In this document: one piece after another, positions 35,043 to 47,545 of the stretch
Position numbering within the stretch: the first letter of the stretch is position 1
Layout: each line of letters begins with the position of its first letter
NCBI RefSeq assembly: GCF_019649055.1
Contig: NW_026570358.1
Location: forward strand, 186,001 to 250,000
Reading direction: 5' to 3'
DNA length: 64,000 nucleotides
Source: Paramacrobiotus metropolitanus
Taxonomy: Eukaryota > Tardigrada > Eutardigrada > Parachela > Macrobiotidae
Notes under the pieces: model-generated
What the model saw: the letters and a program-made list of their open reading frames with translations, nothing else
Told to the model about the DNA's origin: nothing
Database searches by the model: none
Program-made: the position numbers and the translations under genes

Positions 35043-35318
35043 ATGGTCGACGGGGCAGCGCAACAGTGTCTGACTTCCGCTGATTACCGGCGCAAGTTTA
35101 ATCTGTGCCGGCGTGTGCTGTATTTCTGTATTTTGCGCGATAAAAATTACACTGACGCATCGCCTGACTCAGCTCTAACAACATTAAATTATTTCCACGA
35201 GAACAACCGTGCGCTAATCGATGTTAACTTGGACATTTCAAGGTGGAGTCTTGATACCATCCTTTATGTACATAAAGATTTACCAACTGTAACATTTCCG
35301 ACCAAAAAACGCATTTGA
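35043..35318 (+). CDS. Hypothetical small protein, 91 residues
   Basis: An ATG-initiated open frame (MVDGAAQQCLTSADYRRKF to LPTVTFPTKKRI) with balanced amino-acid composition, ending in TGA. There is no signal peptide, membrane segment or known motif. The ATG context is unremarkable and no flanking splice sites are needed. It lies between the Ly6 gene and the apextrin-like gene, transcribed opposite to both. It may be a real small gene or chance. Confidence 0.3.
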   Translation: MVDGAAQQCLTSADYRRKFNLCRRVLYFCILRDKNYTDASPDSALTTLNYFHENNRALIDVNLDISRWSLDTILYVHKDLPTVTFPTKKRI

Positions 35319-35580
35319 CATCATTTTGTAAATTATTGTGATTCAGTTAGCTTAAGCATTAAATCAAATCCTCAGTACGAATTTAACAACCAGCAGCAAA
35401 AAATACCGAATTCAACAAGTGGCAAGTAGACGTATAAATTGTTAGTAAAGAGCAGCAGGTGTTATGAAAGCGCCAAATAAATTCCGATTTTCCATATATA
35501 CGCATCTGACTCATATATATCCGATCGATTGACCCCGGCACGCACGTGGCTGTCATCATCCTGCACTTCCTCCTCAGCGC

Positions 35581-38500
35581 CTACAAATCCAAATAATCAA
35601 AGGCCTGCCTGAGAAACTGCGCATAGAAATCCAACCGTTTAGCCGGTGTATAATGGCAGAAATGCCACTGCCAATCGCCATGGACACTGGTCAGCCCCGG
35701 ATGATGACCGTACGGGGACATCCGGCATCCTGCCGATGAATCCTCACAGTCGGTAAACAGCCATAACGGCTCGGCGTCCATATCCCACACCCGCTGGCAC
35801 TGTTGACCTTTACGTAAGAGGAAGAAGGGCCGTGATTTCGGCAGGCTGATGGGGATGTCCACGTCCCCGTCGTCCCGACAGCAGAAGTAGTAGCGGGTGT
35901 TGTGCGTGTAGAAGCCGTCGGGGAGGACACCCTCCTGACCGTTCCCGTTGTTGGTGGTTTCGTCGTCGTGGTCGACAAAGCTGGTCTCGAAACCGATGGG
36001 GCACGGGCCTTTCTTGAAGAGGCAGTACTGGCCGGGCGGCCAGTCCGGTTCGTAGGGGGAGAAAGGCGTCGTTTTGACGCAGAAGTGGAGGCGGACGCCT
36101 TCCGGAGAGAAGCGGCTGGTGGTGAGGGAGGTCAGCAACACGGCCCAGTCGTTGCGATTGTTGCGGTCTTCTGAGTCCTGAAAAGAGCAAGCAACGCATT
36201 AAAACTTAGTTTACATAAGCTGTATATATGGTACGCTTTTCTTCCGATAAATCTGCTACTTTGCATAAATCCCGGTTCTCTTTCTAAAAAAATTGTTTCA
36301 TTTATTTTCACGCGTAAATTAGGCAACGATAATTATTTATATTTGTATTATAAGAAGTGCAAGTATCCAGTGGGCCCACCGTCCAAAACACACGAGATGT
36401 TTAAACACAGTTATCGTCGCATTCATAAAACTGAGCTAATTTTATGGGCCTTTGCGTGTGCGAAACTATATCCAGATTCAGATCTATGTTGCCACGAATG
36501 GGATACACCAGAGCCGGCAAACCAGAAAAGACTGACCAAAACCAATATTATATTCTGAATGCCCGTAGTCGAAAACCCTGCCAGACAGTATTCATTTCTA
36601 TCAAAACCTCTCCCGCTTCGACCGCTAAAGCGGAAGTGTTTTGACTACCTTCACCAAATGTAACTAAATTATTATAATAATAATTATCATCGTGGTACGA
36701 GTATTTTTAACCAGGCACTGTTGCGTTAGTTTAGCGAGTGGGCGAAATACCACTATATTCAAGTTAAAATAGCCCGCTAAGCCAGTGAGTGACCGACCAG
36801 TGCTGCCACTACTGTCCGTGCACAGAGCCCGGTAGGTGTGCGGGTGACCGAGTTGTATCTAATGTCCAGTGTAAATAGCCCGTTAGGGAACGAGTGACTG
36901 AGTGAGTTACCACTACTGTCCGTGCACAGAGCCCGGTAGGTGAACGAGTGACCAAGCTGTCATTATTGTACAGTGTATATGAGTAACCGAACTGCCACTG
37001 TTGTCCGGCGCAGAAAGCCGGTTAGGTAAATTAGTGACCGAGCTACCACTCGTTTTGACTTTGGAGTTTGGCTAAACCAGTAATCCGTACAAACACTGCA
37101 CTCTGATGTTTAAACTGTCCAGTGCACAGGGTCCGTTAGGTGAGCAGGCGACCGAGCTACCACTACCGTCCGGCGAACCGAACCGGTTAGGTAAGCAAGT
37201 AATCGAGGTACCACTACTGACCGGACATACACTACCGGGCACACACGACTTTCCAGTGAAAAGAGTCAGTGAAGTGACGAGTCACCGAACTAATGACGGC
37301 TACGGCTGTCGCTGGAAATTCAGCGGAAATGCAGCATCTATCCTTGGCACGATGGACGGAGTGGATAGTTTAAACGAAGTTTTGCTGTTGTGAATAATGT
37401 AATGTTTATTTTTCTTCCACCTGATTTGTGAAGTGATTTTTAATAAAGAGCAGTACCGTATGATCCAGTGCACTATCACTGTTTCAAATTTCATGCTTAT
37501 AGACTGATATTTCGGCTTTCTTTTCGGGTAGGGGATGTCGTAAAAATTATCTGTATGCACAGTCAAAGAGAATGCTTTCAAAGTTGAGAGAATCATGAAC
37601 TGATTTTCATATAAATTCGTGTTTGCCCTATTGCATGTACCGACCATGTTTCGGAGAAATTTAGATGTTATTCTAATAAATATTCGTTCAAATTCAAATA
37701 AAATGGCCATGGACCACAAGAAACGCGGAGGCGAAGCCGAGGCTGTTTCTTGTACATGTATATGATGGCGTTTCAAACTATATATATGACGGCGTTAATA
37801 ATAAAACCGCGGGACCCTTGAGCTTTTCAAGCAACACCGGGACGTGAAAATCATGAATGATTTCCTTTGAAAACGAACCATACATTGCACCTAAAGGTCA
37901 AGTACGGTTGATTCAAGGTTACCTGAAATCTACTGCCCTTTCTCCAGTCTCCTGCCGGACATCCGTCCGCAGCTTCCAATAACGCATACGTTCCAGCCGG
38001 CCACAACCCAGATGGCCCGTCAACGACGTAGGTCATCGTTGTCGTTGGTAGTATTGCGGCAGCTGTCGTCCTCGTTGATGGAGTCGACCGTCGCGGTGGT
38101 GGTGTCCGTTTGGGTGGTTTCGTCCGTAGCTGAGTAGACGACTCATTCGGTATAACCAGCATTCTTGACTGCGGAGTAGGCGTGCTTGATGACGATGTCG
38201 AGATAGCCGGAATTATTACAGGGTATGACCTTTCGGTAACATCTGTCTCCTTACTGTAATCGCTCATGGCTTGGTTCAAGTTGCTCTGGAGCGAAGAAAT
38301 GGCGCTGTCGTTGTTGAGCACACCGCTGCATTCGGTTGGCGGATTGGACGCGACTATCCTGGGTTTTGTGACAAAGTAGCTAATGTTCCTCAGCGTTATC
38401 ATGATAGGTCTGTTAGGTGTCGAAAAAGAATTCGTAATAATGTCGACTGATCCCAATTTTCGTGCGGTTTCCATGGCTGTTTGTAGTACTTCTGGAGTAA

Positions 38501-41500
38501 CTGTCTGTGCGCTGCCATTAGACTGAATTTGTTCCAGGATCAGAATTTGGGGGATAACTGACCGGGTAACGGCAACACTGCCGTACCGCAGTTTCACCAT
38601 GATATGGGTGCCGAATTCCTTGAGAAAGCTGACGTAACGTGTCGGGTCATACACGGTTGGGAGCTCGCAGATGGCAGACAGGAAATGCGGGTCCAGTATC
38701 TGATCCATATCGCGGTAGTTTAGGGAGACCTCGTTGGAGGCGTTGAGTTGGACGGTGTCGATTATGCCGTTGCCGGCAAGGAAGAGTTGATTAATTTGCT
38801 GCATGGAAACGCCCTTACCGCCAATTTTGCCGGCCATTTGAATCTGAAAATTACGAAAAGAAACTACTAATTATAATTAGCACTGAAACAAGAAATTTTA
38901 TTTGAATTTAAGTTCATGTGTGTACATATTTATAATCTTTGTATACAGTACGTGTATATTACTAGAATACATAATTACAGTTACACCTACAGTAGAAATT
39001 ATAATCATACATGCATTCTGCAGAGGAAATACGTAAGGAATTATATATACGTAAGAAATTATGTACGTAGAAATTTATTGTTCGGACTGCATTATGATCG
39101 GTACAATGGGAAAAGGAAGCGAATATTGTATATTGAAATATTTTATAAGTTTATTATGTCGTCAGAATACGGTGAAGCATCAAAACACAAATAAAACTTT
39201 CTTTAATTTACCGGCAGCGTATCTGGAATGCGAAGGACACTGTTGATCTCCTTTTGGTAGTCTCGTCCGGACCACACCGCATACTGTGACCTTTCCGCGG
39301 CCTCCACGCTAGCGCACGACAACCCGGTACTGCAGAAGGGCTTCCGTCCCACCAAACACGGCGCTTTATGGAGAAGTGCTGGCGTGAAATGCACTCCGGA
39401 ATCTAAGTGCGAACCCAGCGTGTCGGCCGCGAAGATATCGTAGCCCCGCCCCAGCAGCGATAGATCCACGGAGCCGGTACATCCATCTGGCATGAATTCC
39501 AGAGAACGGCTTTGTGTGAAGGCAATACGGGCGTAGATTTCCGGTGGCCAGAAGAAAAATTCCGGCTGCTTGATGTGGAGACGGTGTTTACTTTCGCCGG
39601 CATAGTCGATCAGTGCACGACCAAGATTCTCGCGGAGTTGAGCGACTTTGGACGCTGCGGTGCCATCGGGAGCGTCTTGTATAAGGTGCCTGTACAAAAA
39701 TTACCTTGTGTATTTTTAAAAATTGATATTTTTTTAAAGGCTTCGTTACAAAGCTTGATTACACATATTTTTTATTCAAAAAAAACAAATGGATAGGTAT
39801 CTCTTTTTACGCTTTATGAGTCCGGTGTACGTTTTTAAATACGTTTATCAAAAGCGTTAATGCATATTTCAGAAATCATACGCTAATGCATATTTAAGAA
39901 AAATCAAAGTTTAAGAAATTTATTTTTTAACACACAGTAGAAATTTGTCTAATGCAAATACAACGTGAATAGAAAAATGTTTTCACCAGATAGAAATTCA
40001 TTCAGTTAATTACCGGCAATTGTCAATACTGGCACCGGATCGCTGCAAACGCTCCCGGGTGACGAAATACGGGATCTCCCGAATGGCCGTGACAACAGGA
40101 CTCGCTTCGCTCATTGTACTTACGTCCACCAAAGACGTAAGAGACCCATTCTTTTCCACGTTTTGGGCAATACGCGCCATCAGTGTCCCGGTGATGTTGG
40201 CTAGGAAATACCCGTCGTTTATAGTATCAACACTTACACCGCTATCCACAAAGGACTGATACAGCATTTCCGGTGTGATGGTCACGCGCCGCACGACGGT
40301 TTTGGCCAAACGGATTTTGACGATGACGTGCGTGCCGAATTCCTTCAGCAGACTGAGATATTCATCGCGCTGATAGTCGAGCGGCAGTTCACACAGGGCA
40401 ATGGCGAAGGGCGTGTGCAGGGTCTGACTGGACCGGAAGTCCAGTTCAGCCTCTTCGGAAATGCGGAAGGATACGGCCGCGGTGAAGGATGCTCCACTGG
40501 CGAGTTGATTACGCAATGTGTCGAGGGAATTTTCGGCTGTTCCGACTGCATTTGTAATGTTACTCTAAAAAATTTGAAAATCGTTTAAACACCCATGTAC
40601 AATATATATCGGCATGTACCTGCAGTTTATACGTACACAAGTCATAAGTTATGCCACCATATTCCTATCTACATAAGCAAGATTGATTTGTTTTTTCTTC
40701 ATTTCTATGCAGTTAGCATTATATATATTAATGTGCCGTTTTAAACCTTTCTGTAGAAAAAAACGGCAGCAGTTAAGTAAAAAAGATATCACTACCGAAT
40801 TTGTGAATATGTAGTCTGCAATGCAGTAATATTCTTACAGTTTTCCTTAGATAACCGGCTTTATCAGTTACAGACAACTCATATTAATCATCAATAAAAA
40901 ACGTAGGTCTTCTTATATACGAGGTGTTATATTACAAAATGGGTTGGGCATTCGTACTGTAAATTTTCCATACACATGCAAATGTTCCAGAGTGGCGCGC
41001 TGGTAATCGGCGAAGGATCTGATAAAAAGTTGTTGGTCTTTCGCCGGTCCGTCCGTGCCAACGGACGGTTCGATTTTCAAACACTGCGTTAGTTGCGGGC
41101 ACGTGGCGTTGTTCTGGAAGAAGGTCTTCAGGAGTTTTGCCGGTTTCAGCGAGCTGCTTTTCAAACCGGGATCCAGAGTGGTGGCAAAGGGATTGGCTCG
41201 CATAAGGTCATAGCCTAAACCCAGATACCGGGCCACGCCGACCTCCGCCGTGCTGAGTGTAACTTCGTTGGAATCTTCCGGTAAGATATTCTCAAACTGT
41301 GGAATAGCGTTGTCATCGTTGGCAATATTTCTACAAACGTTAATAGTGACTTCAGTACACAGCATTTCCACTTCAACAATTAATTTTCACCGGCAAAAAT
41401 AATTTTCATAATATATTTCATTTTCATTTTTTCAATTTCATTTTCATTTTCATATATGTACAGATACATATATTGTTTTAATTAGGTAAATTCGCTTTAC

Positions 41501-41731
41501 CGAACAGGGTTTTTGTTCACTTTCTGGCGGGAAATTTTTTATTATATGTTATTCTATATTTTTATGTTATTCAAATGCATTAGAAGGGTAAAAAGTAACA
41601 ACGAAGCATAAAAATAAAATTCACACTTACTCGGAAACATCAACATCCGTTATGGCATAAACGCATGATATCCAAGTAAAAAGCAATAATCCAATCACAG
41701 GAAGAAAACATCGGGATTCGTAGAGTAGCAT
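35581..41731 (-). CDS. Secreted double-MACPF protein with C-terminal ApeC domain (apextrin-like)
   Basis: Six exons from 5': 41631-41731, 40958-41330, 40014-40564, 39212-39689, 37923-38843, 35581-36177. All phases agree and the product is 1006 residues. It starts with a signal peptide (MLLYESRCFLPVIGLLLFTW). MACPF 1 has LGLGYD at 70-75 and the signature EYLSLLKEFGTH at 226-237. MACPF 2 has GRGYD at 422-426 and YVSFLKEFGTH at 571-581. A Ser/Thr/Pro linker (about 700-771) leads to an ApeC domain from 782: WPAGTYALLEAADGCP, FCVKTT, WPPGQYCLFKKGPCPIGF, GVLPDGFY, FCCRDDG, DCEDSSAGC. MACPF domains oligomerise into membrane pores; ApeC in apextrins is linked to microbial glycan binding and immunity. 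Two MACPF copies in one chain is unusual. Intron 5 is 1.7 kb and contains a minisatellite. Confidence 0.9.
36716..37290. repeat. Degenerate ~60-bp minisatellite in intron 5 of the MACPF gene
   Basis: About eight imperfect copies of a unit containing GAGCTACCACTACTGTCCG, CACAGAGCCCGGTAGGTG and GAGTGACCGAGC. Copies at 36800 and 36910 are nearly identical; later ones drift (CGGCGAACCGAACCGGTTAG). Confidence 0.75.
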
Positions 41732-41889
41732 TTTGTAATATTTTACAGCGTAACCAGAGTGTTGGCTTGCATAACGGCAGCGTCTTGTAACACTCCAAAT
41801 TTCGTAAGTGACAATGAGGTGAGAAAGAAGTCAATGCTACAAGCGTGTTAAGACTGTGCAGCGATTAGGTAGGAGGAAGTGTTGAGTAT
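41732..41889. other. Upstream of the apextrin-like gene
   Basis: Short 5' flank of the MACPF gene. No TATA box identified. Confidence 0.35.
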
Positions 41890-42183
41890 TTACTTATCAC
41901 TTTTCCAATCTTTTAACAGCTGTATGTCTAGGACGACCACTGCGGAGAGGATTGTAAACATATGTGGTCGAAGTCTAAACTGTGTGTTGTGTGTATTACG
42001 GCCAATTAGGATACATTTTCTGTGGCACTGACAATGGTGACCTACTGGCGCAATGCTGCCGGTAGAACGAGCGTCACACGGTAAACATTTGCCTGATGAA
42101 TTAGGGATCAAATTTATAAAGTGACCTCGCGATAGTAAGAATGGAGTGCATCTTGCAAAAGTATTACAGTCTACAGAAACCAC
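41890..42183 (-). CDS. Possible Cys-rich exon, unassigned
   Basis: A minus-strand open frame with a cysteine pattern (VDCNTFARC, GKCLPCD, HHCQCHRKC) and a hydrophobic tail (MFTILSAVVVLDIQ) that could be a membrane or GPI segment. A possible acceptor (tttctgtag) precedes the first Cys near 42174. I could not find a signal-peptide exon upstream, so this is either the last exon of a small gene or chance. Confidence 0.2.
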   Translation of the reverse strand: MVSVDCNTFARCTPFLLSRGHFINLIPNSSGKCLPCDARSTGSIAPVGHHCQCHRKCILIGRNTHNTQFRLRPHMFTILSAVVVLDIQLLKDWKSDK

Positions 42184-43112
42184 TTTTTTTTACTTGTACG
42201 TTCTTGCTCCTAAAGTGATCTTTAACACTTAATCAATAATCGTGGTAGGGGTTTCCAAGGCAGAGTGGCAAATACACTGGACATATTCAATTACAAAAGG
42301 ATGGAAAACCATTTTCGAGAAAAGAATACGGAAATTAAATTTATGATTAACAAAGTCAAGGTGGATACACAAAAGGCTTCCTTGTATACTTATGCCAGAT
42401 AAATTAATAATTAGGTTTATATGTATAAATTCTGTTGAAGGCAGAAACTTCTGATTACGACCGACACAAGTTCCAAATAATAAATTTTTTTAATAAAACT
42501 TTTAAAATAAACGACATTATAAATATTTTCACCTATAGCACAACGATGTTTATATCTGACGATGGTTTATCTCTTGGAGGTGGTTGGTTCTCACGGTTGG
42601 TACTTGTACAGAAGTTGCGATAATTTATCGGCACTCGTATTTTATCTTCCGGTAATTATGCTGAATAGCCAGCATTATTATTCCAGCATTCCTGTATCAT
42701 CAAGTCGTATAAAGAAAGAAGAAAAAATTTGATTGCTCTAAAACAATTTTGTTAATTATGACCACTGGATGCAGTGTTTAACTCGGATTAAATAAAATAA
42801 CGTTTCAATCGACTCACCATGTATATGTGGTAAGTTGGTCAGTTTTATGACAACTTTGCCGGTAAATGCTGACAGCAACTCGGAACGATACTATTTATGC
42901 AACACTAATATACTGTACTTCTACACAAAATAAAAAAAATTACGGTGTGATGAAGACAATAAAGATTTCCTAAGCAGTAGCAGACACCAGCCGCTGGAAA
43001 ATAGCGGTTTTTGCGCTTTTTTAGAGCACCAGAAAGCACTTATGGACTGTACAAAATTTTCAATTAACCGACAATTTTTGCACTGTAGTATTGCGCAGAT
43101 ACAAGAGAGTTG
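42184..43112. other. Intergenic, AT-rich
   Basis: About 0.9 kb of AT-rich sequence, no gene recognised. The right end is the 3' flank of the claudin-like gene. Confidence 0.4.
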
Positions 43113-44532
43113 TTATAGAATATATTTAGTGAACTGAGCATGGTGAACCCGGTCCAGCCGGTATGCCACGATAAAATAGCACGTGCCCAGGAGCCACAAA
43201 GAGCACCCGCTGGCCACCGCTACCCAAAAGGTCCACCCCAAAATATTGCTCTGTGTCCATCCAAATAACCCTTCCTTCTCGAATGCACAGGCGGCAAAGA
43301 CTATGTCGGCCAAACATATCGAAAAACCTGTAATTCAGTGTGATATTGTTACTTTTACGTAGGTATGACCACAGCCCATTTATTATTAATTATTATTATT
43401 ATTAGTATTATTAAGCTGTGGTGATACTATCCGCCAGTACTGTTAAATATTTTTATGTTCTTCAAATTCGTTGCGAGTAATTTATTTATGGCAGCCATCA
43501 CGTGTTATAGTATTATTGGCATAATTTGCACCGAAATAACTCATGCGCTCTTACGCTGAACAATAATGACAACTGCGTTACATTTTAGATTTTCCGTCAT
43601 AACTTTCCAACTTGAATGCGCAGATCGATGATCTAAATATCTAATTGTGCGCCGTTGTGTGGGCACATACAGATTACAAATTACAGCACAATATGCGCAT
43701 GGTGTAGCATAATTTATGCCTATTTTTAGTACCTGAAAAGAGAAAGCATCCTCCAAGCGCGAATATGATTTTCCGGGTTGCTCCGCATGCCAGCATAACC
43801 ACCATCAAGACCGTGGCTATTATGACCACACCCATCCCGGTGCTGTATAGCACCTGTGTTGCTAGCATAAAATCTGCAAAAGCACAACTTGAGAGATGTG
43901 TAAACACAGCGCAATCACGACGAGTACTAGAGCAATATCGTTGCCGGCAATCGTTATACTGCTTACAACTGTAAGTAAATATTTTAATACACCCGTGTTA
44001 TTGTTGCAGTTTATCGTGGTAAAAATTGTTTTTAAAAAATATCAGTATGTAAAAAATATTGTTGTGCAGAACTTCTATTTTTTATAATTTAATTTTATAA
44101 CTGGCCGTTGATAGCAATAAAAGTAGACGTGTATACCCAGCTTATGCCGACTGTCTCTAAATTCTTCAATAAACATCGATTCTACTGCAAGGAAATATTA
44201 TTTGCATAGTTTCTATAGTTGCTGGTTTATTAATATTATGTACCTGGATTTCTGTAGTTGGGATTTGTATTAACAATCACCGAATCACACATAACTGAAT
44301 AGCGCTGATAGGGATTGCCGGTGTTCTGGTACATCCGGAAGCAGATCTCCCACAAGCCGATTTTGTGGAAGAGCATTCTGAACGACGGCACCATTTCCGG
44401 GTGCATTTCGCTGTCCACAACCAGCCATGACGATGTCCAGAATCCCGTGAGCGTCAGCGCCGCCACCAGGATCGTCAGGATAACCGTACCCACAGAAACA
44501 TAATCCAAAATCAATCGATTACCCCAAGCCAT
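43113..44532 (-). CDS. Claudin/PMP22-like four-transmembrane protein
   Basis: Exons 44244-44532, 43733-43873 and 43113-43327 join through two phase-1 introns to 214 residues. TM1 is VGTVILTILVAALTLTGF. The first extracellular loop has the claudin signature in order: W (GFWTSSW), then GLWEICF and a later Cys (SVMCDS). TM2 is MGVVIIATVLMVVMLA, TM3 FALGGCFLFSGFSICLADIV, and TM4 FWVAVASGCSLWLLGTCYFI. The tail is short (about 18 residues) with no obvious PDZ-binding end. Family members form or regulate septate/tight junctions or act as channel subunits; the precise branch cannot be told from these motifs. Intron positions are close to the TM boundaries. Confidence 0.85.
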
Positions 44533-46311
44533 GTTCGATAGCGTGGCAGCATCACAGTATATTACCAAAAATACAAAACGGTCTGTAATTAGCACGAAAT
44601 TATCCTTGTACAATAAACCGAGATCAGAACGCACTCCTTTCAATAATTGTAAAGCTGAGCGTCTGTAAAGTGGACATTCCAAAAGTATGCGTATACACCG
44701 GCGTGTACAAACGTTTATCCGGAAACAATCTATTTGAAATGTTAATAAGAGCAAGGTTAATGTCCAGCTGACGCATGGTTTATAACTTGTGGACGCTGTC
44801 GCATATCGCAGCTTTGGGCAATTGTTCAACAAAGACTTTTACTGCATATGCACACCGACAAATGTATACAAACGAACATGACTCAGTACGGCGGCCAGTA
44901 CTCCACAGATTTTGTAGTATTAGGTGGAAAACTGCTTGGTGGTGCACTTTTCCAGCCACTACATAACATACTTCAGCATAATTATACCGGGGTCAAGCAT
45001 GACCTTTGTATCCTGGGCGCTCATGCGTATCATATGCGGAGTCAGACGAAAAAGCGAGTACTACTACTATACTTTGTCATCCCCTTTGTAAGGTGGTTGT
45101 AATTACAATAACTATGGTAAATTGGTATGTTTTGGTGTAGGTAGGGTATATTTTCGACTGATGGTTAATTCTTCTTCAAAACGCTTAAGTTATAGAAACA
45201 TTCTTAATGCACAGAGTGATAAAGCAATGAGCAATACTTTACTTTAAAAAAGGCAGGGACGCTTTAGATAATGCTTTACGTATATAATTTTATTCCGTCA
45301 CTACCGGATTTCGTTGAGTACGTACAGTTTGATTAATTCTTCAGTTTAATTTCTAAAAGAACCTATGTTTCATGCCGCTTAAGCTAATGGAGAGTAGCTT
45401 TCGTTTGAATTTGGTACTTTCCAGTTTTTAAAGGCGATGTGCAAATTCGTACATTCTGCGCTAAACTATGCCGCAAAACACACTACTACTGCGCTAAACT
45501 ATGCTGTTCACAAAACACAAATTCAAAATAAGTGCAAACATTCTGTGACGTAGGTACATACTAATGAAACGCTGGGTTTTAATAGAATGCTTTGTACGCG
45601 CCGACGGTTGACCGATTTTGTTTATTAAAATCAGAATTGTTGCAAAGAGCATAGGTCAAAGACGCTCTTCTTAGTCTTTATTACGCCTTAATGGAACACC
45701 TTTATTTTATTCCGAAGAATAGCTAAAATGTCCTTATTATTAGGTTACGATTAGTGAGAAAGAGAAAAGGGGTGCAGCAAAAAGCCCTCTGCAGAAACTG
45801 CATTTGTTGCCGAATGGCTGTCAAGAATGACCTGCTAATGCAAATGGAGTTTTACGCTATTGTTTGTTGTGGAGTGGTCTCCGGGGAATGTGTAACCTGT
45901 AGTCGGTAAAGGGGTATCATATTTCAAGGTCGGCGAGGACACATGTATTTGTTTGAAATAGGATTCCAGTTTCAGGATATTTACATTTAGTTACTACATA
46001 GACAAAAATATTCCATTTTAACAGCAGAAATGGTTGACTGACGTAAACCACTCATGCAGGCATTCCACGGATAATTTTCACTGTAATGACTTCGTGCGAA
46101 ACCCATTTGCTCTTAAACAAAAGAGCTTTTTTTGGATTTTCGAGCAGAGTACATTAGCATCCACGTAAAGTCGCACGGAAGCGGAATCTGTCGCATTTCA
46201 TTACAGCCCCATCACGTTACGAAGCCACAGGGATGCCGGAAGCCGGTTCGCTGCCGATCTCTCCACTGAACGTGATCGAAGCCGAACAATGCGCTGTAGA
46301 AAAGCTCCTAC
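44533..46311. other. Intergenic between claudin-like gene and GPCR
   Basis: About 1.8 kb, no gene seen. A short direct repeat (GCGCTAAACTATGC) occurs twice near 45460-45510. A minus open frame reaching 44832 is only the extension of exon 1 of the claudin-like gene upstream of its ATG. Confidence 0.4.
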
Positions 46312-46320
46312 TATATAAAT
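46312..46320 (+). promoter_or_regulatory. TATA box of the GPCR at 46374
   Basis: TATATAAAT lies 54-62 bp upstream of the ATG at 46374. It argues that the in-frame upstream ATG at 46233 is not used, because it would lie before the transcription start. Confidence 0.45.
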
Positions 46321-46373
46321 GCCGCGCCGGAATCGTGGCGGTGCGTTTAAACCGTCAGCCGTCATTTGTCACG

Positions 46374-47545
46374 ATGCCCAACACAACAGCTTCTTTAGCG
46401 TCTTTAGCCGGCAACACGACCGTCACCTTTTCCACTCCGACCGAAGTATTCGGCATCATCACTATCCCCATCAGTTTGGTCGGCACGGCGGGTAGTATCG
46501 GCTGTCTGGGTTTTATCCGCACCCATGCCAAACAGCAGAGCAGCAGCACCAACGCACTGTATATAAATTTATCCATCGCGACATTACTTTTCTGTGGAAT
46601 TGTGTGTCCGGTACATGCGTATACACAGTTGGCGCAACAAGCCAGTTCGTTCGCCCAGCCTACGTATCTTGCCAAATCAGCGTGTAGCTTTATCGGGTTT
46701 TTCTACTTTTGGACGCTGACCGCTTCGGCGTATTCCCACAGCGCCATTGCCGCGAATAGATTGTTTATCGTTGTATTGCAAAAATCTAAACTCAGTTCTA
46801 CATCGACGACGGTTTTCCTGATCGCGGCGTCATGGTTCATTGCCGGGATGACCTTTATGTGGCCGCTACTGCGTTTAGGCGGAACGTATGGATTCTCGAC
46901 GGAGAGCATGAAATGCACTTTCTCCTCGTTGACCTCCCCGGAATTTGTCATTTCCTATAAAGTCCTCTACGGCTTCGTCCCGGTGATTATTATGGTCATC
47001 TGTTATGCTGCCGTGTTCTGCAAAGTTGCAATTTCCAGCCGGAAACTGCGGAAGAATCCCGCGGTGAACCAGGCCGGCGCTCTGCTGATGCCAGTTAACC
47101 ATCGACGTCAGCGCAATGCCGAGCGGAAGATCACGCAGATCGCCTTCATTACCTGTGTGGGCTTTATTGTCTGCTACGTGCCCAGCGCGATCTTCGGCTT
47201 TGTGGTGAAAGCGCGGGCGGCCCTGCAGTCACCCATGGGGATGGCGCTGGTGTTCCTGATGTGGATTGGTAAATGTCCCTGTAGTTGCAGCTGCCTTTCT
47301 TCTACGAGGAACTGCATTGATTGTGTGGTAATTTGTTGACAGGTTGCGCGGCCAATCCGCTGTTGTATACGTATCTCAACTCGGATCTGAAGAAGCGGGT
47401 CCACGATGTGCTGAAACGCCGGCTGCCCTTTGCGGAACGTGTCTTTGGCGGATCATCCACAAACGGGAATTCCATGTCCCTGACCGGCGTAAAACGGATT
47501 ACCAGCACCGTCTCCAATAAGGTCCATCCGTCACGCGACCAGTAA
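46374..47545 (+). CDS. Rhodopsin-family GPCR, Tre1/Moody/GPR84-like
   Basis: Exons 46374-47268 and 47343-47545 (74-bp phase-1 intron) give 365 residues. I chose MPNTTASLASLAGNTT as the start because it gives an N-glycosylated tail and follows a TATA box; an upstream ATG at 46233 would add 47 residues. TM1 ends in GSIGCLGFIRTHAK; TM3 ends AANRLFIVVLQK (NRL in place of DRY). EL2 contains GGTYGFSTESMKCTF, resembling the WGxxGxxxxxxxCT motif of Tre1, Moody and GPR84. TM6 is IAFITCVGFIVCYVP and TM7 is CAANPLLYTYLNSDLKKR, with a normal NPxxY. The tail is Ser-rich. The intron splits TM7 just before NP. The ligand is unknown. The 4-residue match in EL2 and NR at TM3 support the subfamily only moderately. 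Confidence 0.8.

Noticed and set aside
35810-36199. Alternative frames over the ApeC exon
   Set aside because: They are shadows of GC-rich coding sequence; the ApeC cysteine pattern is in the other frame.
40014-41731. Treating the two MACPF halves (41731-40014 and 39689-35581) as two genes
   Set aside because: Exon 40014-40564 ends in phase 2 at a GT donor and joins the exon at 39689 in frame; there is no stop, start or signal peptide between them.
44533-44832. N-terminal extension of the claudin-like protein
   Set aside because: No ATG in good context, composition unlike a membrane-protein N-tail, and TM1 directly follows the ATG at 44532.
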